Below the pieces are notes generated by a model. The model searched no databases, had not been told where the DNA came from, and saw nothing but the letters and a program-made list of their open reading frames with translations. Positions 22,174-29,988 of a stretch of DNA of 64,000 nucleotides are shown here, in pieces. The position numbers and the translations under genes are program-made. Every line of letters begins with the position of its first letter. Within the stretch, counting starts at the first letter, position 1. This stretch comes from Rhizobium laguerreae (GTDB taxonomy: Bacteria; Pseudomonadota; Alphaproteobacteria; Rhizobiales; Rhizobiaceae), in assembly GCF_002008165.1 (NCBI RefSeq), contig NZ_MRDM01000014.1, positions 1,285,033 to 1,349,032 on the forward strand, written 5' to 3'.

Positions 22174-23813
22174 GATCCGTTACCCTCGGAAATAAACCAG
22201 TGATAGGCATAGGGCTCGAGTTCCAGGCGTGGCTGGATGGCGCCAGCGTACTCCACCTCGCCGATCAGATCTCGAAACTTCCCAGGCTGCATTCCGCCAA
22301 AATTGATTTCCGTCTTAATACGCCGGCCAGCAAGGTTGTGAACGAGCAACAGAAGCGACCCGGCGTCTTCAAAGCCGTGGACTAAAACAGCCGGATCCTC
22401 GGCGCTCAATCTCACCAGCCGCCCCTTCGTGAAGATCGGTTGGTTCCTGCGAAGAGAAATAAAGCGCCTGATCCCGTTCAACAGGGAATTTGGATCGTTG
22501 GATTGGTCGGCAACATTGACTTTTTTGTAGGAAAACGGCCCCTCCGCGACGATCGGCTGACACAGTTTTCCGGCGTTGGCACCGGAGAAACCGGCATTCC
22601 TTTCCGCCGACCATTGCATCGGTACCCTCACTGCATTGCGTCCGGGCTGGGAAAGGTCCTCGCCGATACCGATCTCGTCGCCGTAGACGATAAGCGGCGG
22701 CCCGCTCAGCGAAAAGATGATGCTGAAGGCGAGTTCGGTTCGTCGTTGGTCGCCGTTCAACATGGGCGCAACGCGACGGCGGATGCCGCGGCCGAATGCC
22801 TGCATCTCTTCCTTCGGCGCGAAGGCGTCGAAGACGTTCTTCTTCAAATCCGCAGGAACCCGGGAAAAATCGAGCTCGTCGAGATTGCGCAGGAAATTGA
22901 CCCACGCGCAACCGGGCGGTGGCTCCGGAAGCAGGCTCAGTCCCTGATTGATCGAGGCCGCGTCTTCCCCAGCAAAGCCTGCGAAGAGATAGCAGGCGAG
23001 CATGAAGTTGAGCAGAAGCTGGAGTTGGTCTCCTTCCCCAAAATAGGCATCGGAAGCCTCCGGCGGAAGATTGACTTCACCAAGGAGCACACCACCCGGC
23101 CGCCTGCTTTGTAGATAGCTGCCGATCTCCCTTAGGATACCATGTGGATCACGAGGATTGGCATGCTCAAGTCCTTTATCGGCAATGATAAGCGGCGCGG
23201 CGTCAAGTCTGAACCCGCTGACCCCGAACGCGATCCAGTAGTCGACGATGCGCAAGATCTCTTCGCGAACCCGCGGATTAGCAGCGTTCAGTTCAGGCTG
23301 AAACTCATAGAAACTATGGAAATAATAGGCCCTCGCCACTTCGTCATAGGTCCAGAGGCTGTCCACTTCGCCCGGAAAAATCGACTTGGCCCCGGAAGCG
23401 ACAGGCGGAGGATCGGCGCTCCAGACATAATAACTGCGGTAGCGCGTCTCGTCGTCCCGCCTGGCGGCCTGGAACCAGGGATGCTGATCGGATGTATGAT
23501 TGACGACAAGATCGATGATCACCCGAATCCCATGCTCACCGGCGCAGTGCAGAAATGTCAGGAAGTCGTCAAGCGTTCCGACCTTTGGGTTGATCGAATA
23601 GAAATCGCTGACGTCATAACCATTATCGCGATCCGGACTGCGATAAAACGGCAGGAGCCAGATGCATGTGATTCCGAGTTCTGAAAGGTAGCTCAGCTTT
23701 TCAGTCAGGCCCACGAAGTCGCCAATGCCGTCGCCATTTCCATCGGCGAATTTCTCGACATCGATGCTGTAGATCACTGCCTCCTCATACCAGCTGCTGC
23801 TTCGGTTCGGCAC
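22170..23813 (-). CDS. TreS-like GH13 glycoside hydrolase/transglycosidase with altered NHD motif
   Basis: This 547-aa GH13 protein resembles trehalose synthase: VIYSIDVEKFADGNGDGIGD at the N-terminus, Asp204 (FRLDAAP), Glu246 (LLGEVNLPP) and Asp312. The third region reads FLRNLDEL where the family has NHDE, so the substrate-binding His is replaced by Leu311 (CTC instead of CAC). The catalytic triad is intact. GTG 23813 is chosen because a consensus EcfG promoter (23853-23877) lies inside the longer frame that could start at 23897. The LLM gene overlaps its end. It may interconvert maltose and trehalose or act on other glucosides. Confidence 0.8.
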   Translation of the reverse strand: MPNRSSSWYEEAVIYSIDVEKFADGNGDGIGDFVGLTEKLSYLSELGITCIWLLPFYRSPDRDNGYDVSDFYSINPKVGTLDDFLTFLHCAGEHGIRVIIDLVVNHTSDQHPWFQAARRDDETRYRSYYVWSADPPPVASGAKSIFPGEVDSLWTYDEVARAYYFHSFYEFQPELNAANPRVREEILRIVDYWIAFGVSGFRLDAAPLIIADKGLEHANPRDPHGILREIGSYLQSRRPGGVLLGEVNLPPEASDAYFGEGDQLQLLLNFMLACYLFAGFAGEDAASINQGLSLLPEPPPGCAWVNFLRNLDELDFSRVPADLKKNVFDAFAPKEEMQAFGRGIRRRVAPMLNGDQRRTELAFSIIFSLSGPPLIVYGDEIGIGEDLSQPGRNAVRVPMQWSAERNAGFSGANAGKLCQPIVAEGPFSYKKVNVADQSNDPNSLLNGIRRFISLRRNQPIFTKGRLVRLSAEDPAVLVHGFEDAGSLLLLVHNLAGRRIKTEINFGGMQPGKFRDLIGEVEYAGAIQPRLELEPYAYHWFISEGNGS

Positions 23814-23852
23814 CGCGACGGTCTCCCGATAATCTCTGTTGCCACCCCTTCT

Positions 23853-23877
23853 AACGGTTCCGGAACGAGGGGGTTCC
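23853..23877 (-). promoter_or_regulatory. EcfG-type promoter (GGAAC-N16-CGTT) of the TreS-like operon
   Basis: On the minus strand GGAAC (23877-23873) and CGTT (23856-23853) are 16 bp apart, an exact consensus match. It lies 40 bp upstream of the GTG at 23813, and inside the first codons of the longer alternative frame. It would drive the TreS-like and LLM genes. Confidence 0.7.
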
Positions 23878-23934
23878 TCGGATTGCGCCAAGTCCACGGG
23901 TGCCGGGGGAAGCGGAAGGAAGGTCTGCGCCGGT

Positions 23935-23959
23935 GGAACCTGCAGACATCACCGGTGTT
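23935..23959 (+). promoter_or_regulatory. EcfG-type promoter (GGAAC-N16-TGTT) of the alpha-glucosidase gene
   Basis: GGAAC at 23935-23939 and TGTT at 23956-23959, 16 bp apart, lie 35 bp upstream of the ATG at 23994. With the motif at 23853-23877 this makes a divergent EcfG-type promoter pair between the two GH13 genes. Confidence 0.55.
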
Positions 23960-23993
23960 TTCACAATATCCCGAACAGATAGGAAAGCCTCCG

Positions 23994-25679
23994 ATGGATC
24001 ACTCCACGACACCGCTGGCAAGTCCCGAGCGATCACCTCTCCAACCGAAATGGTGGCATACCGCAACTGTCTACCAGGTCTATCCGCGCAGCTTCTGCGA
24101 CTCGAACGGCGATGGCATCGGCGATCTCCCCGGCATCACCTCAAAGCTCGATTATCTCAAAAAGCTCGGGATCGACATCATCTGGCTGTCGCCGATCTAC
24201 AAGTCGCCGATGGACGACAATGGTTACGACATATCCGACTATCGGGACATCGCCTCCGAGTTTGGCACGCTCGCAGATTTCGACCAGTTGGTGGCGGAGG
24301 CAAAAGATCGAGGAATCGGCATCATGCTCGACCTCGTCGTGAACCACACCTCCGATGAGCATCCGTGGTTTCTTCAATCCCGTCAGGGTTCGGACAATCC
24401 ATTCCGCGACTTCTACATCTGGCGAAAGCCTGCGCCGGGCGGAGGACCGCCGAACGGCTTGAAATCCTCCTTCGGCGGGCCGGCGTGGACGCTGGACCCC
24501 GCAACAGGCGAATATTACCTGCATATGTTTTCCCGCCGTCAGCCGGACCTCAATTGGGAGAACGAGAGGGTACGGGCGGAAATCTATGACATGATGAACT
24601 GGTGGCTCGAGCGCGGCATTGCCGGCTTCCGTATGGATGTCATTGATTACATCGGCAAGCAGGTGGACCGGGAGCTCATCAAGGACGGACCGCATCTGCA
24701 CGACTATTTGCAGGAGATGAATGCCAGGACGTTTGGCAGCCGCGACATTCTTACGGTTGGTGAAGCCTGGAGCGCCACTCCCGGCGCGGCCCTCCTCTAT
24801 TCCGGGCGTGACCGCCAAGAACTGTCGATGGTCTTCCAGTTCGAGCACGTCACCCAGCAATGGGACACGGTCTATGGGAAATGGCGCCCGAAACCGCTCG
24901 ACCTTGTCAATCTCAAGACGGTCCTCAGCAAGTGGCAGCTTGCCTTGTCCGAAGATGGGTGGAATTCGCTCTTCTGGGGCAATCACGATCTGCCACGCGC
25001 CGTCTCGCGCTACGGCGATGTCACCGGCTATCACGTGGAGTCCGCCAAGATGCTGGCGACCGTGCTGCATCTCCTGAAAGGCACGCCTTTCATCTATCAG
25101 GGTGAGGAGATCGGCATGACGAACGTCCCGTTCACCTCCATCGAACAGTACCGGGACATCGAAACCCTCAACATGCACAGGCTGCACGTGGAGGCCGGCC
25201 TTTCCCCAGAAGAGTTTATTCGCGGAGCAAACGAGAACGGCCGCGATAACGCCCGCACACCGATGCAATGGAGCGCGGCCCCTTATGGCGGTTTCTCGAC
25301 CGGCGTGCCCTGGATCGAAGTCAATCCCAATTATCCGAAGGTCAACGCTGAAGCGGCCATTAGGGACGAGAGCTCGATCTGGAACCACTATCGCAAATTG
25401 ATCGCTCTCCGGAAGACGTGCCCTGTCATCGTATACGGGGAATACCGATCCTGGCTCGACCAACACCCTGATGTCTTCGTCTATACCCGTACATTCGACA
25501 GGACTCGGATGATCGTCGTCGCCAACTTCACCCCACGGCACATTGCGCTGAGTTTGCCATCGGAGCTCGGCATGAACGGAGAATGTCTCATCTACAATTA
25601 TGAACCGGTGAACATGATCAACGAGACCATTGAACTCAGCCCATACGAGGCCTTCGCCATAGCGTCTAGAACAGGATGA
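23994..25679 (+). CDS. GH13 alpha-glucosidase (oligo-1,6-glucosidase/trehalose-hydrolase type)
   Basis: This 561-aa protein has a complete GH13 active site: YQVYPRSFCDSNGDGIGDLPG at the N-terminus, Asp215 (GFRMDVIDYI), Glu257 (TVGEAWS), Asp332 (FWGNHDLPRAVSRYGD), and a C-terminal beta domain. Such cytoplasmic enzymes hydrolyse alpha-1,4, alpha-1,6 or alpha,alpha-1,1-linked short glucosides. ATG 23994 is preferred (AGGA upstream; the extension to 23883 overlaps the divergent gene). Its last codons and TGA stop lie inside a dispersed palindromic repeat. It is probably under EcfG control, so stress-linked turnover of trehalose or maltooligosaccharide is plausible. Confidence 0.85.
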   Translation: MDHSTTPLASPERSPLQPKWWHTATVYQVYPRSFCDSNGDGIGDLPGITSKLDYLKKLGIDIIWLSPIYKSPMDDNGYDISDYRDIASEFGTLADFDQLVAEAKDRGIGIMLDLVVNHTSDEHPWFLQSRQGSDNPFRDFYIWRKPAPGGGPPNGLKSSFGGPAWTLDPATGEYYLHMFSRRQPDLNWENERVRAEIYDMMNWWLERGIAGFRMDVIDYIGKQVDRELIKDGPHLHDYLQEMNARTFGSRDILTVGEAWSATPGAALLYSGRDRQELSMVFQFEHVTQQWDTVYGKWRPKPLDLVNLKTVLSKWQLALSEDGWNSLFWGNHDLPRAVSRYGDVTGYHVESAKMLATVLHLLKGTPFIYQGEEIGMTNVPFTSIEQYRDIETLNMHRLHVEAGLSPEEFIRGANENGRDNARTPMQWSAAPYGGFSTGVPWIEVNPNYPKVNAEAAIRDESSIWNHYRKLIALRKTCPVIVYGEYRSWLDQHPDVFVYTRTFDRTRMIVVANFTPRHIALSLPSELGMNGECLIYNYEPVNMINETIELSPYEAFAIASRTG

Positions 25680-25780
25680 CTTTAGGCCGGGTCGGCCTAA
25701 AATCTGAATCCTGTTCTCAATTCAAGAGTTAGAGCATGATGTCGCCCGAAAACCGCTCATAGTTTTCGGCATCATGCTCT
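25668..25780. repeat. Double nested palindromic repeat
   Basis: Hairpin A (25668-25717) has outer arms AGAACAGGAT/ATCCTGTTCT and inner arms TTTAGGCC/GGCCTAAA. Hairpin B (25731-25780) has outer arms AGAGCATGATG/CATCATGCTCT and inner arms CCGAAAAC/GTTTTCGG. This is a typical rhizobial intergenic mosaic. The left end encodes the last four residues and the TGA stop of the GH13 gene. Confidence 0.8.
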
Positions 25781-25846
25781 AGGTGAAGCTGGTATCCGAT
25801 CACAGTTGCTTGGCTTTTGCTGTGCTCGAGGCTGGGATCTTCTCGG

Positions 25847-26857
25847 CTATCGCAAGCGCCGGGGCAGAGAAAGAGGCTGGCGCCGGCTGCCCCTCGATGC
25901 TATGGCCGCGCCGATCGCGAAGGAAGCAAGGGCTGCAAGGCCCAGCATCAGAGGCGCCGGCAGCGATGACCGCGAGCGCGAACGTAAACCGCCATCGATA
26001 TGTGCCGTGTCCTGGGAAGGCCGATAGAGATTACCGTCACTTTTCGCGACAGGTGATGCGCGGTTGAAATAGGCCGCCATGAAGCGGCCGAGCAAACGCG
26101 CCGCCAGGTTTGGCGCCAGCAAGTGAGCGAGACGTGTTGCGTTAGTTACGGCGCCAACGGTGGTCGTTGCTCGCGGATGTTTTGCCACCTGGACTATGGC
26201 TTCGGCAACGCGCCGAGCATCGATCAGCGGCGGCGGCGCGGAGACCTTCCGGCCGACATAGTTGGCGCCATGCATCAGGCCGGGCGTATCGACGAAGGCG
26301 GGGTAAATATCACAGATATGAATGCGAGGCTTATCCGCCACCTCCGCCCGTAAGGCCTCGGAAAATCCGCGAAGCCCGAACTTGCTGGCGCTGTAGGCTG
26401 TGGCGAACGGCGCCGCTGCAAAACCGCCGAGCGAAATCATATTGATGAAGACGCCTCTCCCCTGGCGCAGAAACACCGGCAGAACCGCGTGTGCGTCGTT
26501 GATATGTCCCAGCAAGTTCGCGCGGATGACCTGCTCATGCGCTTCAATGGGCGTCTCCTCGAACCGACCAACCGCGCCGACTCCGACATTGCTGACCCAG
26601 ACATCTATCTTGCCGAACGAGGCAGCTTTCGAGGCAAGAGCCTTGACGGCATCGGGGTCGGTGACATCCGCAACAACTGAAGTGGCCTCGCCGCCAAGGA
26701 GGCGGCAGCCCTCTGCCACTTTTTCCAGCGCGGCACCGTTGCGCGACGCGAGCACCAGCCTGCTCCCCTGCCTGGCGAATGCCTCGGCTGCGGCTTGGCC
26801 GATACCACTCGATGCGCCGGTAATGACGACGACAGCATCCTTGAGATTGGTTGTCAT
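25847..26857 (-). CDS. Short-chain dehydrogenase/reductase with C-terminal membrane helix
   Basis: The 336-aa protein has a classical SDR fold: cofactor loop TGASSGIGQAAAEAFA (about residues 13-28), VSNVGVGA (about 87), and catalytic Ser-Tyr-Lys in NMISLGG and YSASKFGLRG (Tyr about 155). The C-terminal 70 residues extend past the domain and include a Leu/Ala-rich membrane segment (LMLGLAALASFAIGAAIA), so it may be tail-anchored. ATG 26857 is used because the upstream extension to 26950 covers the promoter. An EcfG-type motif lies 38 nt upstream. The substrate is unknown. Confidence 0.82.
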   Translation of the reverse strand: MTTNLKDAVVVITGASSGIGQAAAEAFARQGSRLVLASRNGAALEKVAEGCRLLGGEATSVVADVTDPDAVKALASKAASFGKIDVWVSNVGVGAVGRFEETPIEAHEQVIRANLLGHINDAHAVLPVFLRQGRGVFINMISLGGFAAAPFATAYSASKFGLRGFSEALRAEVADKPRIHICDIYPAFVDTPGLMHGANYVGRKVSAPPPLIDARRVAEAIVQVAKHPRATTTVGAVTNATRLAHLLAPNLAARLLGRFMAAYFNRASPVAKSDGNLYRPSQDTAHIDGGLRSRSRSSLPAPLMLGLAALASFAIGAAIASRGSRRQPLSLPRRLR

Positions 26858-26894
26858 AGTCGAAGCGTCCTTCCGATTTACCACTTTCTGCGCA

Positions 26895-26919
26895 AACAAC
26901 CCGGCGCCATTGAAGTTCC
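26895..26919 (-). promoter_or_regulatory. EcfG-type promoter (GGAAC-N16-TGTT) of the SDR gene
   Basis: On the minus strand GGAAC (26919-26915) is followed after 16 bp by TGTT (26898-26895), 38 nt upstream of the SDR start. One base differs from CGTT, as at 23956. Confidence 0.5.
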
Positions 26920-27027
26920 CGGCCAGCGAACATCGCGCCTTTTCAGGCAACTCTTGCTGTCTCGGAGCGTGCTGAGATGTCGCTCATCACCACGCGCCCT
27001 CTCGAGATGCGATCGAGAGCGGCCATT

Positions 27028-27299
27028 TAGAGCCTTTCCGGGTTAGATTGCAGCATTCTGCCGGAGCAGGTTTTCGTCAGGGCAGAGACGATTGGCGAAG
27101 GGCATACCCCTAGGTACGTCCGAGCCGATCGCCTTTGCCCTGGCGGAAAGATGCCCGGCCCTTCGGGTTGGCTGAAACGGGCCGGCTGATCGATCGGCCG
27201 GCTTGGCCGTAGAACTTGGCTACGACGCGCGCCGGCCGGTCGACCATCCGACTCCGTTTGAGCCAACAGAATGCTTCAATCTAACCCGGAAAGGCTCTA
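27028..27299. mobile_element. MITE-like element with 33-bp terminal inverted repeats
   Basis: The left end (27028-27060, TAGAGCCTTTCCGGGTTAG...) and right end (27267-27299) are inverted copies that match at 32 of 33 positions and flank a 206-bp GC-rich core without a convincing gene. If the terminal TA is the target duplication, the ends resemble Tc1/mariner-IS630 insertions. It lies between the ftrA stop and the SDR promoter. No transposase is in the window, so it would be non-autonomous. An alternative is a large rhizobial intergenic mosaic repeat. Confidence 0.6.
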
Positions 27300-27327
27300 G
27301 CTAGGTTAAATGCAGGCAAAGGATGCC

Positions 27328-28338
27328 TTAGCCACCGAATGATTTTCGATAGGCATGAGGGCTTGTCCCGAGCCGCCTGCGAAAATGATGCCGCATGGTT
27401 GCCAGTGTTCCAAAGCCGCTGGCAGCGGCGATGTCATCGAGCGAAACGGCAAGTTCCTTCTCCATCAGATCGCGGGCATGACGCAGCCGCTCCTTCAGCA
27501 GCCATTCGCCGACGCTGAGGCCCGTCGTCGCTTCGAAGCGCCGCTGGAAGGTGCGCATGCTCATGCCCGCTCTTTTCGCAAGCAGGCTGATTGGCTGGTC
27601 CTCGGAAAGGCTTTCGCGCATCCATTCGATCAGCGGCCCCAAGCGGATACCCTCGCGTTCCTCGGGAACTGGCGCGTGAATGAACTGCGCCTGTCCGCCT
27701 TCGCGGTGTGGCGGCACGACCAGACGGCGGGCGACGCTGTTTGCGGCCTCCGAACCGAAATCGCCGCGCACCACATGCAGGCAGAGATCGATGCCGGCAG
27801 CACTGCCCGCCGCCGTCAGCAGGCTGCCTTCGTCCATGTAGAGAACGTCGGCGTCGAGTGCGATGTCGGGATAACGCGCGGCGATCGAGGCGACATAACG
27901 CCAATGCGTCGTCGCCCTGCGGTTCGTTAGCAGACCCGACCCGGCAAGAACGGCAACACCTGAGCAAAGTGACATGATCCTTGCGCCGCGTTCATGCGCG
28001 GCCTTGAGCGCTGAAACCAGCGGCTCAGGAACGGCGGCATCGATCGACCGCCAACCCGGCACGACGATCAGGTCCGCTTCGTCAAGCACTTCCAGTCCCT
28101 TGTCGACTGCCACCGTCAGCCCTCCCGCAGCGCGAAGCGGACCCGGTTCGATGCCGCAAACCGAGAAGCGATACCAGCCTTCGCCCATTTCCGGCCGTGG
28201 CAGGCCGAAGACCTCGTAGGCGATGCCGAATTCGAAGGTGCAGAGCCCGTCATAGGCAAGTGCGGCGACCAGCGGTCCTTTCGTCTGCGGCGGCAATGAA
28301 TTTGGCATGATCTTTACGCTGTCGGTCATGATGGCCAA
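27328..28338 (-). CDS. ftrA: FtrA-like GlxA-family transcriptional activator
   Basis: This 336-aa protein joins a DJ-1/PfpI-like sensing domain (about residues 25-195, with nucleophile-elbow Cys in IMSLCSGVAVLAG near 125) to a C-terminal AraC double helix-turn-helix (about 225-330, LAKRAGMSMRTFQRRF and IAAASGFGTLATMRHHFRR). FtrA proteins of this build usually sit next to, and control, a rhodanese gene; here a rhodanese is transcribed divergently 58 bp away. The ligand or oxidative signal is unknown. Confidence 0.88.
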   Translation of the reverse strand: MAIMTDSVKIMPNSLPPQTKGPLVAALAYDGLCTFEFGIAYEVFGLPRPEMGEGWYRFSVCGIEPGPLRAAGGLTVAVDKGLEVLDEADLIVVPGWRSIDAAVPEPLVSALKAAHERGARIMSLCSGVAVLAGSGLLTNRRATTHWRYVASIAARYPDIALDADVLYMDEGSLLTAAGSAAGIDLCLHVVRGDFGSEAANSVARRLVVPPHREGGQAQFIHAPVPEEREGIRLGPLIEWMRESLSEDQPISLLAKRAGMSMRTFQRRFEATTGLSVGEWLLKERLRHARDLMEKELAVSLDDIAAASGFGTLATMRHHFRRRLGTSPHAYRKSFGG

Positions 28339-28396
28339 TTTCGCAAAGCTTTAGCATCGGCAATACCAGGCGGCAACTTCAGAAAAAGGAAAACCG

Positions 28397-28807
28397 ATGC
28401 CAAGCCCCATTTCCCAAATACCTGCTGCAGCTCCGCATGCCGCCGTCGCTCACTTTGCCGCCAAGCTCGCTTTCGAAACCGATTGCTCCGACGTGCATGC
28501 CGCCTTTGCGGCCGGCAAAGTCGATTTCGTTCTCCTCGACGTGCGCTCGCCGCAGCTCTTCGCAGAGTCCCACATTCCCGGAGCCATCAACCTGCCGCAC
28601 GGCAAGATGACGGCGCACCGCATGTCGACATGGGCAAGCGATACACTCTTCGTCGTCTATTGCGCCGGCCCGCACTGCAACGGCGCCGACAAGGCTGCCT
28701 TCCGCCTCGCCAATCTCGGGCTTCAGACCAAGCTGATGATCGGCGGAATGACCGGCTGGGCCGATGAAGGCTTCGCCTTCGAACAGGGCGTCCCTGCTGC
28801 CGCATGA
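28397..28807 (+). CDS. Rhodanese-like sulfurtransferase
   Basis: This 136-aa single-domain rhodanese has the VDFVLLDVRSPQLFAESHIP motif (about residues 42-61), GAINLPHG, and the active-site loop with Cys in VYCAGPHCNGADKAAF near residue 90. Such enzymes transfer sulfane sulfur to thiophilic acceptors in the cytoplasm. It is divergent from ftrA and probably its target. A large hairpin follows at 28814-28850, after which a convergent gene ends. Confidence 0.88.
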   Translation: MPSPISQIPAAAPHAAVAHFAAKLAFETDCSDVHAAFAAGKVDFVLLDVRSPQLFAESHIPGAINLPHGKMTAHRMSTWASDTLFVVYCAGPHCNGADKAAFRLANLGLQTKLMIGGMTGWADEGFAFEQGVPAAA

Positions 28808-28813
28808 GGGCCT

Positions 28814-28850
28814 CCCGTCTCCCCTGCAATTATTGCAGCGGGGAGACGGG
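28814..28850. terminator. Bidirectional hairpin between the rhodanese and MDR genes
   Basis: CCCGTCTCCCC (28814-28824) pairs with GGGGAGACGGG (28840-28850), with inner TGCAA/TTGCA pairing. It lies 7 nt after one stop and 14 nt before the convergent gene's stop, and is followed by AAAATCG. Its position and stability fit a shared terminator. Confidence 0.65.
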
Positions 28851-28863
28851 AAAATCGCGGCCG

Positions 28864-29886
28864 TCAGAACTCGACGACCACCTTGCCGAAAGGCCCGCGA
28901 TAGAGGTGATCGAGCGCCTCAGGGAATTCGTCGAAGGCATAACGCTTGTCGATCACAGGCTTCAGCCCGGTCTGGTCGATTGCCCGCACCAGATTTTCAA
29001 GCGCACGGCGATGGCCGACCGAAATGCCCTGCACGACTGGCGCCTTGAGCAGGAATGGGCCGGCCGGGCCGGAAACCTCGAATCCCTCGAACACGCCGAT
29101 AACGGAAATGCGGCCATTGATCGCCACCGCCTTCAGCGCCTGGCCGAGATGTGGGCCGCCGACGATCTCAAGCACGTGATCGGCGCCATAGCCGCCGGTC
29201 AACTGATAAAGTTGTTCCACCCAGTCGCCCTCATGGCGGTTGATCGTATGATCGGCGCCGAGAGCAACGGCGCGCTCGAGCTTCTCGGCGCTGCCTGATG
29301 TGATGAAGACCTCCGCGCCATGCGCCTTGGCGATCTGCAGACCGAAGAGCGCCACCCCGCCGGTGCCTTGTACTAGCACCTTGTCGCCGGCTTTCAGACC
29401 GCCGCGTTCGATCAGGGCGAACCAGGCAGTCAGTCCGGCGCAGGGCAAGGTGCTCGCCTGCGCCGCATCGAGCGTATCAGGCGCGCGTGAATACCATTCC
29501 TCCGATAGCACGGTGTATTGCGAGAGGACGCCGGGATAGAAGCCGCCGCGCGTCTTGTAAGGTGGCGTGCGCGCATCGCCCAAGCCGCGTCCGTCAATCC
29601 AGTCGGGCGAAAACGTCGAGATGACCCGATCGCCCGGCTTGAAACGGCTGACATCGGGTCCGACTGCCTCGACGACCCCTGCCATGTCCGAAGCTGGCAC
29701 GAAGGGAAATTGCAGCGGCAACCCCATGCCGCTCTCCATCAGCAACCGATCGCGGAAATTGAGCGAGACGGCTTCCGTCCGGACCAGAACCCTGTTTCCC
29801 GAAACCGGTTCGAGCCTCCGCTCCCCGATCGTCAGCTGGCGCTCCGGCCCTACCGCGTCGATCTGCCATTGCCGTGTTGTCTGCAT
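28864..29886 (-). CDS. Zinc-independent MDR oxidoreductase (alcohol dehydrogenase/quinone reductase type)
   Basis: This 340-aa MDR protein has a GroES-like N-terminal domain (VRTEAVSLNFRDRLLMESG, PFVPASDMAGVVEAVG) and a Rossmann fold with VLVQGTGGVALFGLQIAKAHG near residues 168-188. The structural-zinc Cys cluster of classical alcohol dehydrogenases is absent, so it is nearer the quinone-oxidoreductase branch. AAGGAG precedes the ATG at 29886. It is divergent from a LysR gene that probably regulates it, with a palindrome in between. The substrate is unknown. Confidence 0.85.
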   Translation of the reverse strand: MQTTRQWQIDAVGPERQLTIGERRLEPVSGNRVLVRTEAVSLNFRDRLLMESGMGLPLQFPFVPASDMAGVVEAVGPDVSRFKPGDRVISTFSPDWIDGRGLGDARTPPYKTRGGFYPGVLSQYTVLSEEWYSRAPDTLDAAQASTLPCAGLTAWFALIERGGLKAGDKVLVQGTGGVALFGLQIAKAHGAEVFITSGSAEKLERAVALGADHTINRHEGDWVEQLYQLTGGYGADHVLEIVGGPHLGQALKAVAINGRISVIGVFEGFEVSGPAGPFLLKAPVVQGISVGHRRALENLVRAIDQTGLKPVIDKRYAFDEFPEALDHLYRGPFGKVVVEF

Positions 29887-29934
29887 TGTCTTGCTCCTTG
29901 TCCATTGCAGGGAGCGCAAAACATATCGTTGAAT

Positions 29935-29955
29935 ATTTCGCACCAGTTGCGATAT
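29935..29955. promoter_or_regulatory. LysR-type inverted repeat between the MDR and lysR genes
   Basis: ATTTCGCA-CCAGT-TGCGATAT is an 8-bp imperfect palindrome (one mismatch) containing T-N11-A spacing, 48 bp from the MDR start and 33 bp from the lysR start. It fits a LysR recognition site for divergent control. Confidence 0.45.
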
Positions 29956-29988
29956 TTATTCTCCAGAATGGTTCCAAAGAGGAAACAA

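Noticed and set aside
24141..25541. 466-codon minus-strand frame opposite the GH13 alpha-glucosidase
   Set aside because: Antisense shadow of a gene with intact catalytic motifs.
27027..27266. 79-codon minus frame inside the MITE-like element
   Set aside because: It spans the left inverted end and the core, with no similarity to a transposase.
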